Program-made: the position numbers and the translations under genes
Shown here: positions 17,353 through 26,600 of the stretch, one piece after another
Layout of the letters: every line of letters starts with the position of its first letter
Position numbering within the stretch: the first letter of the stretch is position 1
Source: Actinomycetota bacterium
GTDB taxonomy: Bacteria > Actinomycetota > Acidimicrobiia > Acidimicrobiales > CAIXPF01
Direction of reading: 5' to 3'
Assembly: GCA_016870475.1 (NCBI GenBank)
Contig: VGBO01000009.1
Location: forward strand, 1 to 56,235
DNA: 56,235 bases
The notes under the pieces: model-generated
What the model saw: only the letters and a program-made list of their open reading frames with translations
Databases searched by the model: none
Told to the model about the DNA's origin: nothing

Positions 17353-17544
17353 ATGACCAGGCAGCTCCGTCTCCTCGATCCGACCACGGTCGATTGGCGC
17401 CTCGACGACCACACCCGGGCGGTGGGCCGTGCGGGGGTCGCCCGGGCACGCGCCGCATTGGCGGCGGCACGTGCGGCGCGCCACGTGACCGACGCCGCCG
17501 ACACGCCGCTCGCCACGCCCGAACCTCGTCGACACGCCGCCTGA
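17353..17544 (+). CDS. Small basic protein, 63 residues, unknown function
   Basis: The peptide begins MTRQLRLLDPTTVDWRLDD and continues as an Arg/Ala-rich helix (RAGVARARAALAAARAAR) with a polar tail. The N-terminal block looks constrained and not like random GC-rich translation, but I cannot assign a family. No clear -10 hexamer or ribosome binding site precedes it. A three-codon frame (ATG at 17345) ends in a TGA that overlaps its ATG. It ends 24 bases before the thiolase gene, whose promoter lies between. Confidence 0.5.
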   Translation: MTRQLRLLDPTTVDWRLDDHTRAVGRAGVARARAALAAARAARHVTDAADTPLATPEPRRHAA

Positions 17545-17568
17545 CGGCCCGACCTAGGCTGCGGTCCC

Positions 17569-18747
17569 ATGCGCGAGGTCGTCATCGTCGAAACCGTCCG
17601 TACGCCCGTCGGTCGTCGGGGAGGTGGTCTCGCCCCGCTGCATCCCGCCGACCTGCTCGCCGTCGTGCAGCAGGAGGTGATCGCCAGGTCCGGGATCGAC
17701 CCCACGGCGATCGAACAGGTCGTGAACGGCTGCGTGAGCCAGGTCGGCGAGCAGTCCTTCAACGTCGGCCGGACGGCGTGGCTGTCGGCAGGCCTGCCCA
17801 TCACCACCGCGGTCACCACGGTCGACAGCCAGTGCGGCTCCTCGCAGCAGGCGACGAACCTTGCCGTCGGCCTGATCGCCGGCGGGGTGGTCGACGTGGC
17901 GCTCGCGTCGGGGGTCGAGTCGATGAGCCGCATCCCGATCGGCTCCAACTCCGACAAGAAGCTCGGCCTCGGGCGGGCGATCCCGAAGTCGTACTTCGCC
18001 GAGCACGAGTTCACCTCCCAGTTCGAGGCCGCCGAACGGGTCGCCGACGCCTGGTCCATCACCCGCGACGACGCCGACGCGTTCGGCCTGCAGTCCCAGC
18101 AGCGGGCGGCCGCAGCATGGGCCGAGGGGCGCTTCGAGACCCAGGTCGTCCCCGTCACCGTCCCGGTGCTCGACGCCGACGGCAACCCCACCGGCGAGAC
18201 CCGCCTCGTCGCACGGGACGAAGGCATGCGGGAGACCACCATCGAGGGACTGCGCGAGCTCCGGCCGGTCGCCCGGCCGGACGGCGTGCACACGGCGGGC
18301 AGCTCGTCCCAGATCTCCGACGGCGCCGGTGCCGTCCTCATGATGACCGCCGAGCGGGCGGCGCAGCTCGGCCTTCGTGCCCGAGCCCGTGTCGTGGACA
18401 CCTGTCTCGTCGGCTGTGATCCCGTGCTCATGCTCACCGGCCCGATCGACGCCGCCGCCCGGCTCTTCGGCCGGACCGGGCTCGGCATCACCGACATGGA
18501 CGTCTTCGAGATCAACGAGGCGTTCGCCTCCGTCGCGCTCGCGTTCGAGCGGGAGTGCGGTGCCGACCCTGCCCGCATCAACCCCAACGGCGGGGCCGTT
18601 GCCCTCGGTCATCCCCTCGGCGGCACGGGCGCGATCCTCGTGACAAAGGCGCTGCACGAGCTCGAGCGCACCGGAGGCCGGTACGGCTTCGTGTCCATGT
18701 GCTGCGGCGGCGGGCTCGGAACCGGAACCATCATCGAGCGGCTCTGA
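17569..18747 (+). CDS. Acetyl-CoA C-acyltransferase (thiolase, FadA5-like)
   Basis: 392 residues with the complete degradative thiolase active site: nucleophile Cys in TVDSQCGSSQQA (near residue 90), NEAFA, the histidine motif GGAVALGHPLGGTGA, and the second cysteine in MCCGGGLGTG. The sequence style (VNGCVSQVGEQSFNVGRTAWLSAGLP) resembles mycobacterial steroid side-chain thiolase FadA5, but chain-length preference cannot be read off. It cleaves 3-ketoacyl-CoA with CoA to acetyl- or propionyl-CoA. ATG 17569 follows TAGGCT (17555-17560) by eight bases. Confidence 0.93.
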   Translation: MREVVIVETVRTPVGRRGGGLAPLHPADLLAVVQQEVIARSGIDPTAIEQVVNGCVSQVGEQSFNVGRTAWLSAGLPITTAVTTVDSQCGSSQQATNLAVGLIAGGVVDVALASGVESMSRIPIGSNSDKKLGLGRAIPKSYFAEHEFTSQFEAAERVADAWSITRDDADAFGLQSQQRAAAAWAEGRFETQVVPVTVPVLDADGNPTGETRLVARDEGMRETTIEGLRELRPVARPDGVHTAGSSSQISDGAGAVLMMTAERAAQLGLRARARVVDTCLVGCDPVLMLTGPIDAAARLFGRTGLGITDMDVFEINEAFASVALAFERECGADPARINPNGGAVALGHPLGGTGAILVTKALHELERTGGRYGFVSMCCGGGLGTGTIIERL

Positions 18748-18807
18748 CGCCACTCCCCGTTCGCGGCCCGACAGCCGCCGCACGACCCTCCACGGGGAGG
18801 ACCCACC

Positions 18808-19356
18808 ATGGCCGGCAGCGTCGGGCATGCTCGGACCTGGCGACGCGGCACGGCGCCGTTGCTCGTCGTGCTCGCGTCGTGCACGTCCACGACGCCCCCA
18901 CCGACCGACTCCATGCCGGCGCGCGCACCGGCGGAACGCACCGTGGTCGTCGCCGTCATCGACGGCGACACCGTCGACGTCCGCATCGCAGGGCGAGCCG
19001 AACGCGTCCGGCTCATCGGCGTCGACACCCCCGAGACCGTGCATCCGAACAAGCCCGTCGAGTGCTACGGACCCGAGGCGTCGGCCCGCCTCAGCGAACT
19101 CCTGCCGCCGGGAACCGAGATCGACCTCGCCGGCGACGTGGAGGAGCGCGACCGCTACGGCCGCCTGCTCGCCTATGTGCTCCGCCGCACCGACGACCTC
19201 TTCGTCAACCTCGCCCTCGTGGCCGAGGGGTACGCCGGCATCCTCCCCCTCCCCCCGAACACGGCCTTCGCCGCCGATCTCGAAGCGGCCGAGGCGACGG
19301 CGCGCGCTGCGCGCCTCGGCCGTTGGGGCAGCTGTGCCGCAGGCGCCGGCCGATGA
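18808..19356 (+). CDS. Thermonuclease (SNase-like) lipoprotein
   Basis: 182 residues. A short N-terminus with Arg, hydrophobic stretch and lipobox LVVLASC (Cys near 25) marks a lipoprotein exported by Sec or Tat (TWRRG precedes it). The SNase fold follows: VVVAVIDGDTVDVRIAGR with active-site Asp, VRLIGVDTPETVHPN, then DRYGRLLAYVL and a C-terminal GRWG. It probably degrades extracellular DNA/RNA at the cell surface for phosphate or nucleoside scavenging. GGGGAGGA (18794-18801) is six bases before ATG. Confidence 0.88.
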   Translation: MAGSVGHARTWRRGTAPLLVVLASCTSTTPPPTDSMPARAPAERTVVVAVIDGDTVDVRIAGRAERVRLIGVDTPETVHPNKPVECYGPEASARLSELLPPGTEIDLAGDVEERDRYGRLLAYVLRRTDDLFVNLALVAEGYAGILPLPPNTAFAADLEAAEATARAARLGRWGSCAAGAGR

Positions 19357-19386
19357 GGCCGGCCGACACCGCTAGCGTGCGGAGCG

Positions 19387-20232
19387 GTGACCTCGAAGCT
19401 CCTCCACCGCCTCGGCCTCCTCGAGACCACCCGGGCCCTCGTCGTGTCCTGCAGTGGGCTCGGTGTCAGCCACGCCACCACCCAGGGCGTCCTCGGTGCC
19501 CTCCGGCTCGGTGTGGCGACGACCGCCTCCCTGATGGTGCCCTGCCCGTGGGCACGCGACGCCGCTGGCCGCGCGACGAACCGCGACGACCTCGGGGTGG
19601 CGATCACCCTCAACGCCGAGAACGATCAGCTCCGCTGGGGTCCGATCACCACGGCGCCCACGTTGCACGACGGCGACGGTGGCTTCCCCCGCACCGTCGA
19701 GGACCTCTGGGACCATGCCGATGTCGAGGAGGTCCGCCGGGAGGGTCGGGCGCAGCTCGAGCGAGCCGTGCAGTGGGGCATCGACGTCACCCACCTCTCG
19801 AGCCATCTCGACGCACTGCTCCTGCGTCCGGAGTTCTACGACGTGTACCTCGACCTCGCCGTCGAGTTCGGCCTCCCGATCCGCCTCCCCGAGCCGGCTG
19901 CCGAGGCCCGCGTGCAGTTCCCGCTGCGCGACCTCGCCGAGGAGGCTTCGGTGCTCCACGTCGACCGAGTCGTCAGCCTCCGCTCGACCGGTTCACGTAC
20001 CGCGCTCCTGGAGGTTCTCCGCAGTCTCGAGCCGGGGGTCACCGAGGTGCGGCTCCGCCCCGCGATCGACAGCGCCGAACTCCGGGCGTACGCACCTGAT
20101 TGGGCGAACCGGGTCGACGACTACAACCTCGCCACGGGCGATGCCGAGCTCGCCGCCGTACTCTCCGGCGTGCGCCGCCTCGGCTACCGGGAGCTCCGCG
20201 CCGCGCAGCGCTCGTCACCGACGCCCCGCTGA
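19387..20232 (+). CDS. ChbG/HpnK (YdjC)-family protein lacking its metal ligands
   Basis: 281 residues with the overall layout of YdjC-type carbohydrate deacetylases: glycine turn, GALRLGVATTASLMVPCPWA, LNAENDQLRWGPIT, VTHLSSHLDALLLRPEFYDVYLDLAVEFGLPIRLPE. The metal-binding residues are replaced, however: the DDxG motif reads S23-G24-L25-G26, the GxHLTL histidine is Ala72, and the D of the DSH motif is Ser138; His136 and His140 remain. The frame is intact over its full length, so it looks like a maintained pseudoenzyme rather than debris. GTG 19387 follows TAGCGT (19373-19378) by eight bases. Confidence 0.78.
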   Translation: MTSKLLHRLGLLETTRALVVSCSGLGVSHATTQGVLGALRLGVATTASLMVPCPWARDAAGRATNRDDLGVAITLNAENDQLRWGPITTAPTLHDGDGGFPRTVEDLWDHADVEEVRREGRAQLERAVQWGIDVTHLSSHLDALLLRPEFYDVYLDLAVEFGLPIRLPEPAAEARVQFPLRDLAEEASVLHVDRVVSLRSTGSRTALLEVLRSLEPGVTEVRLRPAIDSAELRAYAPDWANRVDDYNLATGDAELAAVLSGVRRLGYRELRAAQRSSPTPR

Positions 20233-20247
20233 GCGGGCGCGCCGAGC

Positions 20248-20574
20248 TCAGCCGAGCAGACGGAGTAGTTCGTAGACCGGCCGGGTCGCGCCCTTGGTCT
20301 TGGTCTGCCCGCGCATGAAGGCCACGACGGGAGCGAGCGCACCCGACGCCTGGGCGACCGCGTCGACCCAGACCTGTTCGAGGGTGGCATCGGGTCGCTC
20401 CGGCGCCGCCCCGGCGACGACCTCGGGGGCTGAGCCGTCGGCGAGGACGACGTGGTAGACGAGCGTCCCCGCCGGTGCTCCGGCGACGACGACGTCGATG
20501 GTCCGGCGAGGGCCGTGGTAGATCCGACCGTGCCAAGTCAGCTCGAGGGTACTCAGCTCGGCCTCGGCGCTCAC
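20248..20574 (-). CDS. SCP2-like sterol/lipid-carrier domain protein
   Basis: 108 residues. Strands such as TWHGRIYHGPRRTIDVVV and the C-terminal motif VVAFMRGQTKTKGATRPVYELLRLLG fit the SCP2 sterol-carrier fold (usual form: lmxGklkvxGdxxxaxxLL). Such proteins bind acyl-CoAs or sterols in a hydrophobic tunnel. GTG start seven bases after the stop of the PhoU/TrkA-C gene, so it is likely in the same operon. The fold assignment rests on the last 25 residues and is moderately sure. Confidence 0.7.
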   Translation of the reverse strand: MSAEAELSTLELTWHGRIYHGPRRTIDVVVAGAPAGTLVYHVVLADGSAPEVVAGAAPERPDATLEQVWVDAVAQASGALAPVVAFMRGQTKTKGATRPVYELLRLLG

Positions 20575-20581
20575 GCGGGCC

Positions 20582-21826
20582 TCACAGCCGTACCTCGTCG
20601 AGCGGCTGGAGTTCCATCTCGCCGGTGTCCTCGTCGAACTCGACGGCCCACCCGAGCATCTCGGCGAGTGCGCCGCGCCCCTCCGATGGGCCCTGCGCGA
20701 TGAGCTCGTCCTCGGCGAGGAGCACGACCGAGCCCCGCGGTCGGTAGAGGTACCCGCCCGCCCGCCGGATGGCGAGGACCTGGAACCCGGGTTCCACGTC
20801 GAGCGCGAGCTCGTTCAACGACGCACCGTCCGCCCGTGCACCGGGCGCGACCGGCGCCTGGAACACCACCTCGTCGGTCTCGCCGAAGGCGATCGCGAGG
20901 ATCGGGTGCACCTCGTCGTCGGGATCCTCGACGAGCCAGACCATCTGCTTCGCCTGGTTCCCGAGATCCTCCGCCGCCTGCGACAGGTGCAGCAGACCGC
21001 GCAGTGCAGCGGGGTCGAGGTCACGCCCCGCGGCCCGGAGCACCCACAGCTCGAGCCGGTCCTTCATCTCGTCGAGGCGATCCTCGAGCTGCTTCACCTC
21101 CGCCGCGAGCAGCGGGTCCCGGAGCACGAGCGCGGAATAGGCGAGGCCGACCGCCACCTCGGAGAGGTTCTTCATCTCCACGAGCACGTCGACCGCACGG
21201 TCGAGGTCGGACAGTGCCGGACCGTCGTCGGGCGTCGCCGGCTGCCAGTAGGGCGCTCCCGCCATCTCACGGATCCGGGTGATCCCAGCCGGTGGTCCGT
21301 GCAGGAAGATCACGTCCGAGGGCAGCAGCACGACGTCACCGTCGATGTCGTCGGTGATCCATTCACGGCCGCGGCGGATCGCGGTCACCCGCATGCCCGT
21401 AACCGTCGGCAGTTCGAGACCGGCGAGCGGGCGGTGCGCCATATGCGAACCGTCACGGACGAGGACCCGGTGCGCGACCTCCTCGGCGTTGGAGAGGTCG
21501 GCGACGAGCTCGGCGGGGATCCCGAGGCGATGGGTAACGATCCGCGCGATCGCCCCCGCATCGTCCGCGATCCGCAGGATGCAGTCGATCACCTGCAGCA
21601 CCGACGACATCGCCGCAGCGTCCTGGGGCGTCCGGGCGCTCAGCACGCACACGGACCGCATGTCCGACGCGAGCTCCTGGAGGTCGTCCTGGAGCTCACC
21701 GACCTCCTCGGCCATGTCCGGATCGCCGAAGTAGAGCGCCGCGTAGGCGAGGTCGACCATCAGCTCCGACGTGTCCTTCGCCTCGGCCAACATCGACCGC
21801 AGGCTGCGACGTTTCCCGCTGTCCAC
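20582..21826 (-). CDS. Tandem PhoU-like/TrkA-C (RCK_C) domain protein
   Basis: 414 residues built as an internal duplication. Half one: PhoU-like helices (about 1-110, with KDTSELMVDLAYAALYFGDPDMAEEVGELQ), then an RCK_C domain (about 130-200, with VTAIRRGREWI and VLLPSDVIFLHGPP). Half two: PhoU-like helices (about 225-310, with KNLSEVAVGLAYSALVLRDPLLAAEVKQLE), then a second RCK_C (about 330-400, with VLAIRRAGGYLYRPRG and LLAEDELIAQGP). The type is best known from archaea and some bacteria (COG3273-like). RCK_C domains bind small ligands such as cyclic dinucleotides and gate ion transport; no channel gene is nearby. GTG 21826 follows TAGAGT (21841-21836) by nine bases. Confidence 0.82.
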   Translation of the reverse strand: MDSGKRRSLRSMLAEAKDTSELMVDLAYAALYFGDPDMAEEVGELQDDLQELASDMRSVCVLSARTPQDAAAMSSVLQVIDCILRIADDAGAIARIVTHRLGIPAELVADLSNAEEVAHRVLVRDGSHMAHRPLAGLELPTVTGMRVTAIRRGREWITDDIDGDVVLLPSDVIFLHGPPAGITRIREMAGAPYWQPATPDDGPALSDLDRAVDVLVEMKNLSEVAVGLAYSALVLRDPLLAAEVKQLEDRLDEMKDRLELWVLRAAGRDLDPAALRGLLHLSQAAEDLGNQAKQMVWLVEDPDDEVHPILAIAFGETDEVVFQAPVAPGARADGASLNELALDVEPGFQVLAIRRAGGYLYRPRGSVVLLAEDELIAQGPSEGRGALAEMLGWAVEFDEDTGEMELQPLDEVRL

Positions 21827-21867
21827 TGGCGGAGAACTCTAGCGGGCCTCCGCCCGGGTGGCCGCGG

Positions 21868-22689
21868 TCAGGCCGGCCAGACGGGGAGGTCATCCACCGG
21901 CGACATCGTCCAACGGGGCGGGCGACGCTCGAGGAACGACGTGATCCCCTCCCTGGCGTCGGCCTGCCGTCCGATCCAACCGAACAGCGGGTCCTCCCGA
22001 GCCATCGTGGCTCGAAGTTCCGCGAGCACCGGTTCCCACAGCAGGCGCTTGGTCACCGCGACCGACACCGGCGCGGCCTCGCCGTAGGCCCGCGCCCGGC
22101 CCATCGCCACGGTCAGCACGTCGGCGGCAGGCACGGCGTCGACGGCGAGGCCGAGGGCGACCGCCTCCGTGCCGCTGATCGTGCGACCCGACAGCAGCAG
22201 GTCGGCGGCGTTCTGCAGCCCGACGACACGGGCGAGGAGCGTGTGGGAACCGAGCTCGGGCATCATCCCGCGCCGCACGAACGCGAAGGCGATCTTGGCG
22301 TCCTCCGCGACGATCCGGAGATCGGCGAGCAACGGGTAGGTGATGCCGACACCGATCGCTGCGCCGTTGATCGCCGCGATGACCGGCTTGCGCAGCTCGC
22401 ACGGCAGCACGATCGGCATGTCGGTCCCGTCGCGGCGTGCCTCGCTCGCACGGTCGTCGAAGGTGGCACCGCCGGCATCGAGGTCGGCGCCGGCACAGAA
22501 CGCCCGACCCGCACCGGTCAGCACCACCGACCGCACCGCGTCGTCGGTGTCGGCGCGGACGAGCGCCTCGCCGAGATCGGCGGCGAGCGCCGCGTTCCAC
22601 GCGTTCAGCCGTTCGGGCCGGTCGAGGGTGATCACGGCGACATCGCCGTCGAGGTGGTAGCGGACGGTCCGGGGACGTCGTTCGGCCAT
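21868..22689 (-). CDS. Enoyl-CoA hydratase/isomerase
   Basis: 273 residues, complete crotonase: VAVITLDRPERLNAWNAAL, the first oxyanion-hole strand AFCAGADLDAGG, and the second GAAIGVGITYPLLADLRIVAEDAKIAFAFVRRGMMPELGS with the catalytic-glutamate position. The C-terminus EGITSFLERRPPRW is the family tail. ATG 22689 is preceded at seven bases by TACGGT (22702-22697). It is divergent from the methyltransferase with only 39 bases between starts. Confidence 0.92.
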   Translation of the reverse strand: MAERRPRTVRYHLDGDVAVITLDRPERLNAWNAALAADLGEALVRADTDDAVRSVVLTGAGRAFCAGADLDAGGATFDDRASEARRDGTDMPIVLPCELRKPVIAAINGAAIGVGITYPLLADLRIVAEDAKIAFAFVRRGMMPELGSHTLLARVVGLQNAADLLLSGRTISGTEAVALGLAVDAVPAADVLTVAMGRARAYGEAAPVSVAVTKRLLWEPVLAELRATMAREDPLFGWIGRQADAREGITSFLERRPPRWTMSPVDDLPVWPA

Positions 22690-22728
22690 GCGGCGCACCG
22701 TAGCGGGACCACCCCTACGCTGCGGCCC

Positions 22729-23544
22729 ATGACGCCGGAACGGCGACCCCAGTCGCAGGTCTTCGGCGAGGACCCGGACCTCTACGCCCGCCACCGCGAC
22801 GGCTACGCCCCCCTGATCCACGCGGTGCTCGCCGCGCTCACGCCCGGCCGTGCGGCGATCGAGATCGGCCCGGGGACGGGGCTCGCCACGACCGACCTGC
22901 TCGCCGCCGGGTTCCGGGTCACCGCCCTCGAACCGTCGGCGCCGATGGCCGCCGCACTCCGGGCCGGCGTCGCCGACCGGCACCTCGTCGTGCACGAACA
23001 CCGCTTCGAGGACCATCGCGCCGAACCCGCCTCGGTCGACCTCGTCGCCGCCTTCCAGTCATGGCACTGGGTCGACCCGGCGGCGGGCTGGCCGCACGCC
23101 GCCCGCCTGTTGCGCCCCGGCGGCGTCCTCGGCCTGTGCTGGCACCATCCCGACCCGGTCGAGCCGGGGCTCCGGGCCCGCCTCGATTCCCACTACGCCC
23201 GCCTCGCCCCGGGGCTCACCGCCCGGGAGCCGGGGGCGAAGGGGCGGGACGTCGACGCTCCCGACGGCCCGGCGCGCGCCGTCGCCCGGCGCTGGTTCGA
23301 TCCGCCCGTGGTCGTGGAGATCCCCGGACGACGCATCCTCGACGCCGAGGCGTACGTCGGCCTCCTCGCGACGCAGTCCGACCACCGCCTGCTCGCAGCG
23401 GACCGCCGCGCCGAGCTCCTCGCCGCACTCGCCGACACCGTGCGCTCGAACGACGACCCCGACGCCGGACCCGGCCGGGTCACGCTCGGGACCACCACGC
23501 GTCTCGTCGCATTGCGTCGCTCCTTCGCACCCCCGCCGGCCTGA
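22729..23544 (+). CDS. Class I SAM-dependent methyltransferase
   Basis: 271 residues. Motif I is IEIGPGTGLATTDLLAAG with the acidic end of strand 2 in TALEPSAPM; LVAAFQSWHWVDPAAGW and LRPGGVLGLCWH fit motif II/III of the UbiE/type-11 group. Similar actinobacterial proteins are annotated generically; the substrate is unknown. ATG 22729 follows TACGCT (22716-22721) by seven bases, so a leaderless transcript is likely. Confidence 0.88.
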   Translation: MTPERRPQSQVFGEDPDLYARHRDGYAPLIHAVLAALTPGRAAIEIGPGTGLATTDLLAAGFRVTALEPSAPMAAALRAGVADRHLVVHEHRFEDHRAEPASVDLVAAFQSWHWVDPAAGWPHAARLLRPGGVLGLCWHHPDPVEPGLRARLDSHYARLAPGLTAREPGAKGRDVDAPDGPARAVARRWFDPPVVVEIPGRRILDAEAYVGLLATQSDHRLLAADRRAELLAALADTVRSNDDPDAGPGRVTLGTTTRLVALRRSFAPPPA

Positions 23545-23616
23545 GGGGGACGTCACCACGCCCGCACCGTCACGCCCGCGCCGCCGGTCCCGCACCACCG
23601 CGCCGGCAACCGCAGC

Positions 23617-26600
23617 TCAGTGGAAATCCCGCAAACGCAGCGGTGCGACCACCGCGTCGAGGGGTTCGAGTCGTTCCGCGACGATGTTCACCACCCCACC
23701 GTCCCCGCGTTCGAGCCGACCTCGCACCACGAGCGCAGGAGCGTCGCGGGCGATCCGACGATGCCGGGTCCAGCAGCCACGTGAGACCACCACGTTGATC
23801 AGGCCGGTCTCGTCCTCGAGGTTGAGGAAGGTCGTCCCTCCCGCCGTCGCCGGACGCTGCCGGTGCGTCACGACACCGGCGACCCGCAGACGCGTGCGGT
23901 CCGCGACCCGGGGCAGCCCTGCAGCGGGCACGACCCCGAGCGCGTCGAGGGCAGCCCGGTGGAACCGTGTCGGGTGCCCGTCCGGGGAGATCCCCGTCGC
24001 CCGGAGATCAGCGAGCGCCTCCTCCTCCTGGGTCATCGGGGGCAGAGGTGGGGCATCCGTCCCCGTCACGATCCCGGGGAGGCGGTCCGGCGCCGCCTGG
24101 GCGAACGCCCCGGCCGCCCACAGTGCCCGCCGCCGGTCGAGCGGTCGACCGGACGGGTCGATGAGCCCGTCGAGCGCACCGGCGAGCGCGAGCTCCTCGA
24201 GCGCCGGCAACCCCGCGCCGCTACGCCGGCGCAGATCGACACCGTCGCGGTAGGGCTGCCCGGCGACGATCCGGTCGGCGAGGTCGGCGCCCACCGACCG
24301 AACCGACCCGATGCCGAGCCGGACCGCCACCCCGCCCGCCGAGTCGCTGCACGGCTCGAGGGTCGGACCGCGCCCCGACCGGTTCACGTCCGGTGTACGG
24401 ACCTGAACGCCGTGCCGGCGGGCGTCCTGCACGATCGTGTGCGGCGAGTAGAAGCCCATCGGTTGGGCGTCGAGCAGCGCGGCGCAGAACGCCGCCGGAT
24501 AGTGGAGCTTGCACCACGCCGACGCGTAGACGAGATGGGCGAAGGACACCGAGTGGCTCTCGGGGAACCCGTAGTTCGCGAACGCCGCGAGCTTGTCCCA
24601 GATCTGTGCCGTCGTCGCCGCGTCGACCCCACGGGCGGCGGCTCCCGCCCCGAACCGCTCCCGCAGCCGCTCCATCCGCTCCCGGCTGCGCTTGGACCCC
24701 ATCGCCTGGCGGAGCTGATCGGCCTCCGCCGGGGTGAACCCTCCGACGTCGATCGCGATCTGCATGAGCTGCTCCTGGAACAGCGGGACGCCGAGGGTCT
24801 TGCGCAGCGCCGGCTCGAGGAGCGGGTGCAGGTAGGTGACCGGCTCCCGACCGTTGCGCCGTCGGATGTAGGGGTGCACCGACCCGCCCTGGATCGGTCC
24901 GGGCCGGATCAGCGCGATCTCGATCACGAGGTCGTAGAAGGTGCGGGGCCGGAGGCGGGGCAGGGTCGCCATCTGGGCGCGGGACTCGACCTGGAACACC
25001 CCGACGGTGTCCGCCGCGCACAACCGGTCGTAGACGGCGTCCTCCTGGGGAAGCGCACCGAGGTCGACCTCCACCCCGTGGTGCGCGGCCACGAGATCCA
25101 CCGTGCGGTGCAGCACGGTCAGCATGCCGAGGCCCAACAGGTCGAACTTCACGAGGCCGACGGCCGCACAGTCGTCCTTGTCCCACTGCAGCACCGACCG
25201 GTCACGACGGCTCGCCCACTCGACGGGGCACACGTCGACCACCGGCCGGTCGCAGATCACCATGCCCCCCGAGTGGATGCCGAGGTGTCGTGGCGCGTCC
25301 TCGACCGCAGCGGCGAGCACCAGTACGTCCTCGGGGATCCCGTGTCCCTCCTCCGCCGCGGTCGCAGCGACCCTCCCCCAGGCGTCGACCTGTCGGGCCC
25401 AGGCGTCCTGCTGGCCTGGGGCGAACCCGAGCGCCCGGGCGGTGTCCCGCACCGCGGAACGGGCCCGGTAGGTGACGACGTTCGCCACCTGGGCGGCATG
25501 GGTGCGGCCGTACCGGCCGTAGACGTACTGGATGACCTCCTCACGGCGCCCGGACTCGATGTCGAGGTCGATGTCGGGTGGTCCGTCGCGTTCGCTCGAC
25601 AGGAACCGCTCGAACAACAGACCGAGCCGCCACGCGTCGACGTTGGTGATGCCGAGCACGAAACAGACGACGGAGTTCGCCGCCGAGCCGCGCCCCTGGC
25701 AGAAGATGTCGGAACGCCGACAGAACTCGACGATGTCCCACACCGTGAGGAAGTAGCCGGGGAACCCGAGCTGTTCGATCACCTCGAGCTCGTGCGCGAT
25801 CTGGCGGTGCGCGCCGTCCTGCGGCCCGCCCGGCGGCCCGTAGCGCCGCTCGGCCCCCTCCGCCACGAGGACCCGCAACCAGCTCATCTCGTCGTGCCCC
25901 TCGGGCACCGGGAAGGCGGGCAGGCGTGGGGCGACGAGCGCCAGGTCGAACGCACAGGAACGGGCCAGCTCCACCGACCGCTCCACCGCGCCGGGATACC
26001 GGGCGAACCGCACCGCCTGCTCCCGAGGGGAGCGCAGGTGCGCGGCCCCGCACGCCGGCAACCACGGATCGAGCTCGGGAAGGGAACGCCGGGCCCGGAC
26101 CGCGGCCACCGTCGCCGCAACCCGACGCTGGGCGGGCCGGGCGTAGTGCACGTTGTTCGTCACGACGGGGTCGACCCCGACCCGGGAGGCGAGCTCGACG
26201 AGCGCGTCGTTGCGCACCCCGTCGAGCGGATCACCGTGGTCCCACAGCTCCACCACGACGGCATCCCGTCCGAACCGGTCGACGAGTTCCTCGAGACGCC
26301 GCTGCGCCGCTGCCGGCCCCCCGTCCTGCAACGCCCGGGCCACCGCACCCTTACGACACCCCGTCCCCACCACCCAACCGGCCGAGGACGCACCGCCGAC
26401 GAAGCCGGCGAGCCCGTCGAGGTCGATCCGGGGGGCACCCTTGGAGCCGGCGAGCTGCGCGGCGGAGATCGCACGGGACAGCCGCACGTACCCCTCCGGC
26501 CCCCGGGCGAGGACGAGGAGGTGCTCCCCCGCCGGGTCCTCGGAACCGGACCGCTGCGTCGGACGGCCACCCGGTGCGGTGAGGGTGATCTCCGCACCGA

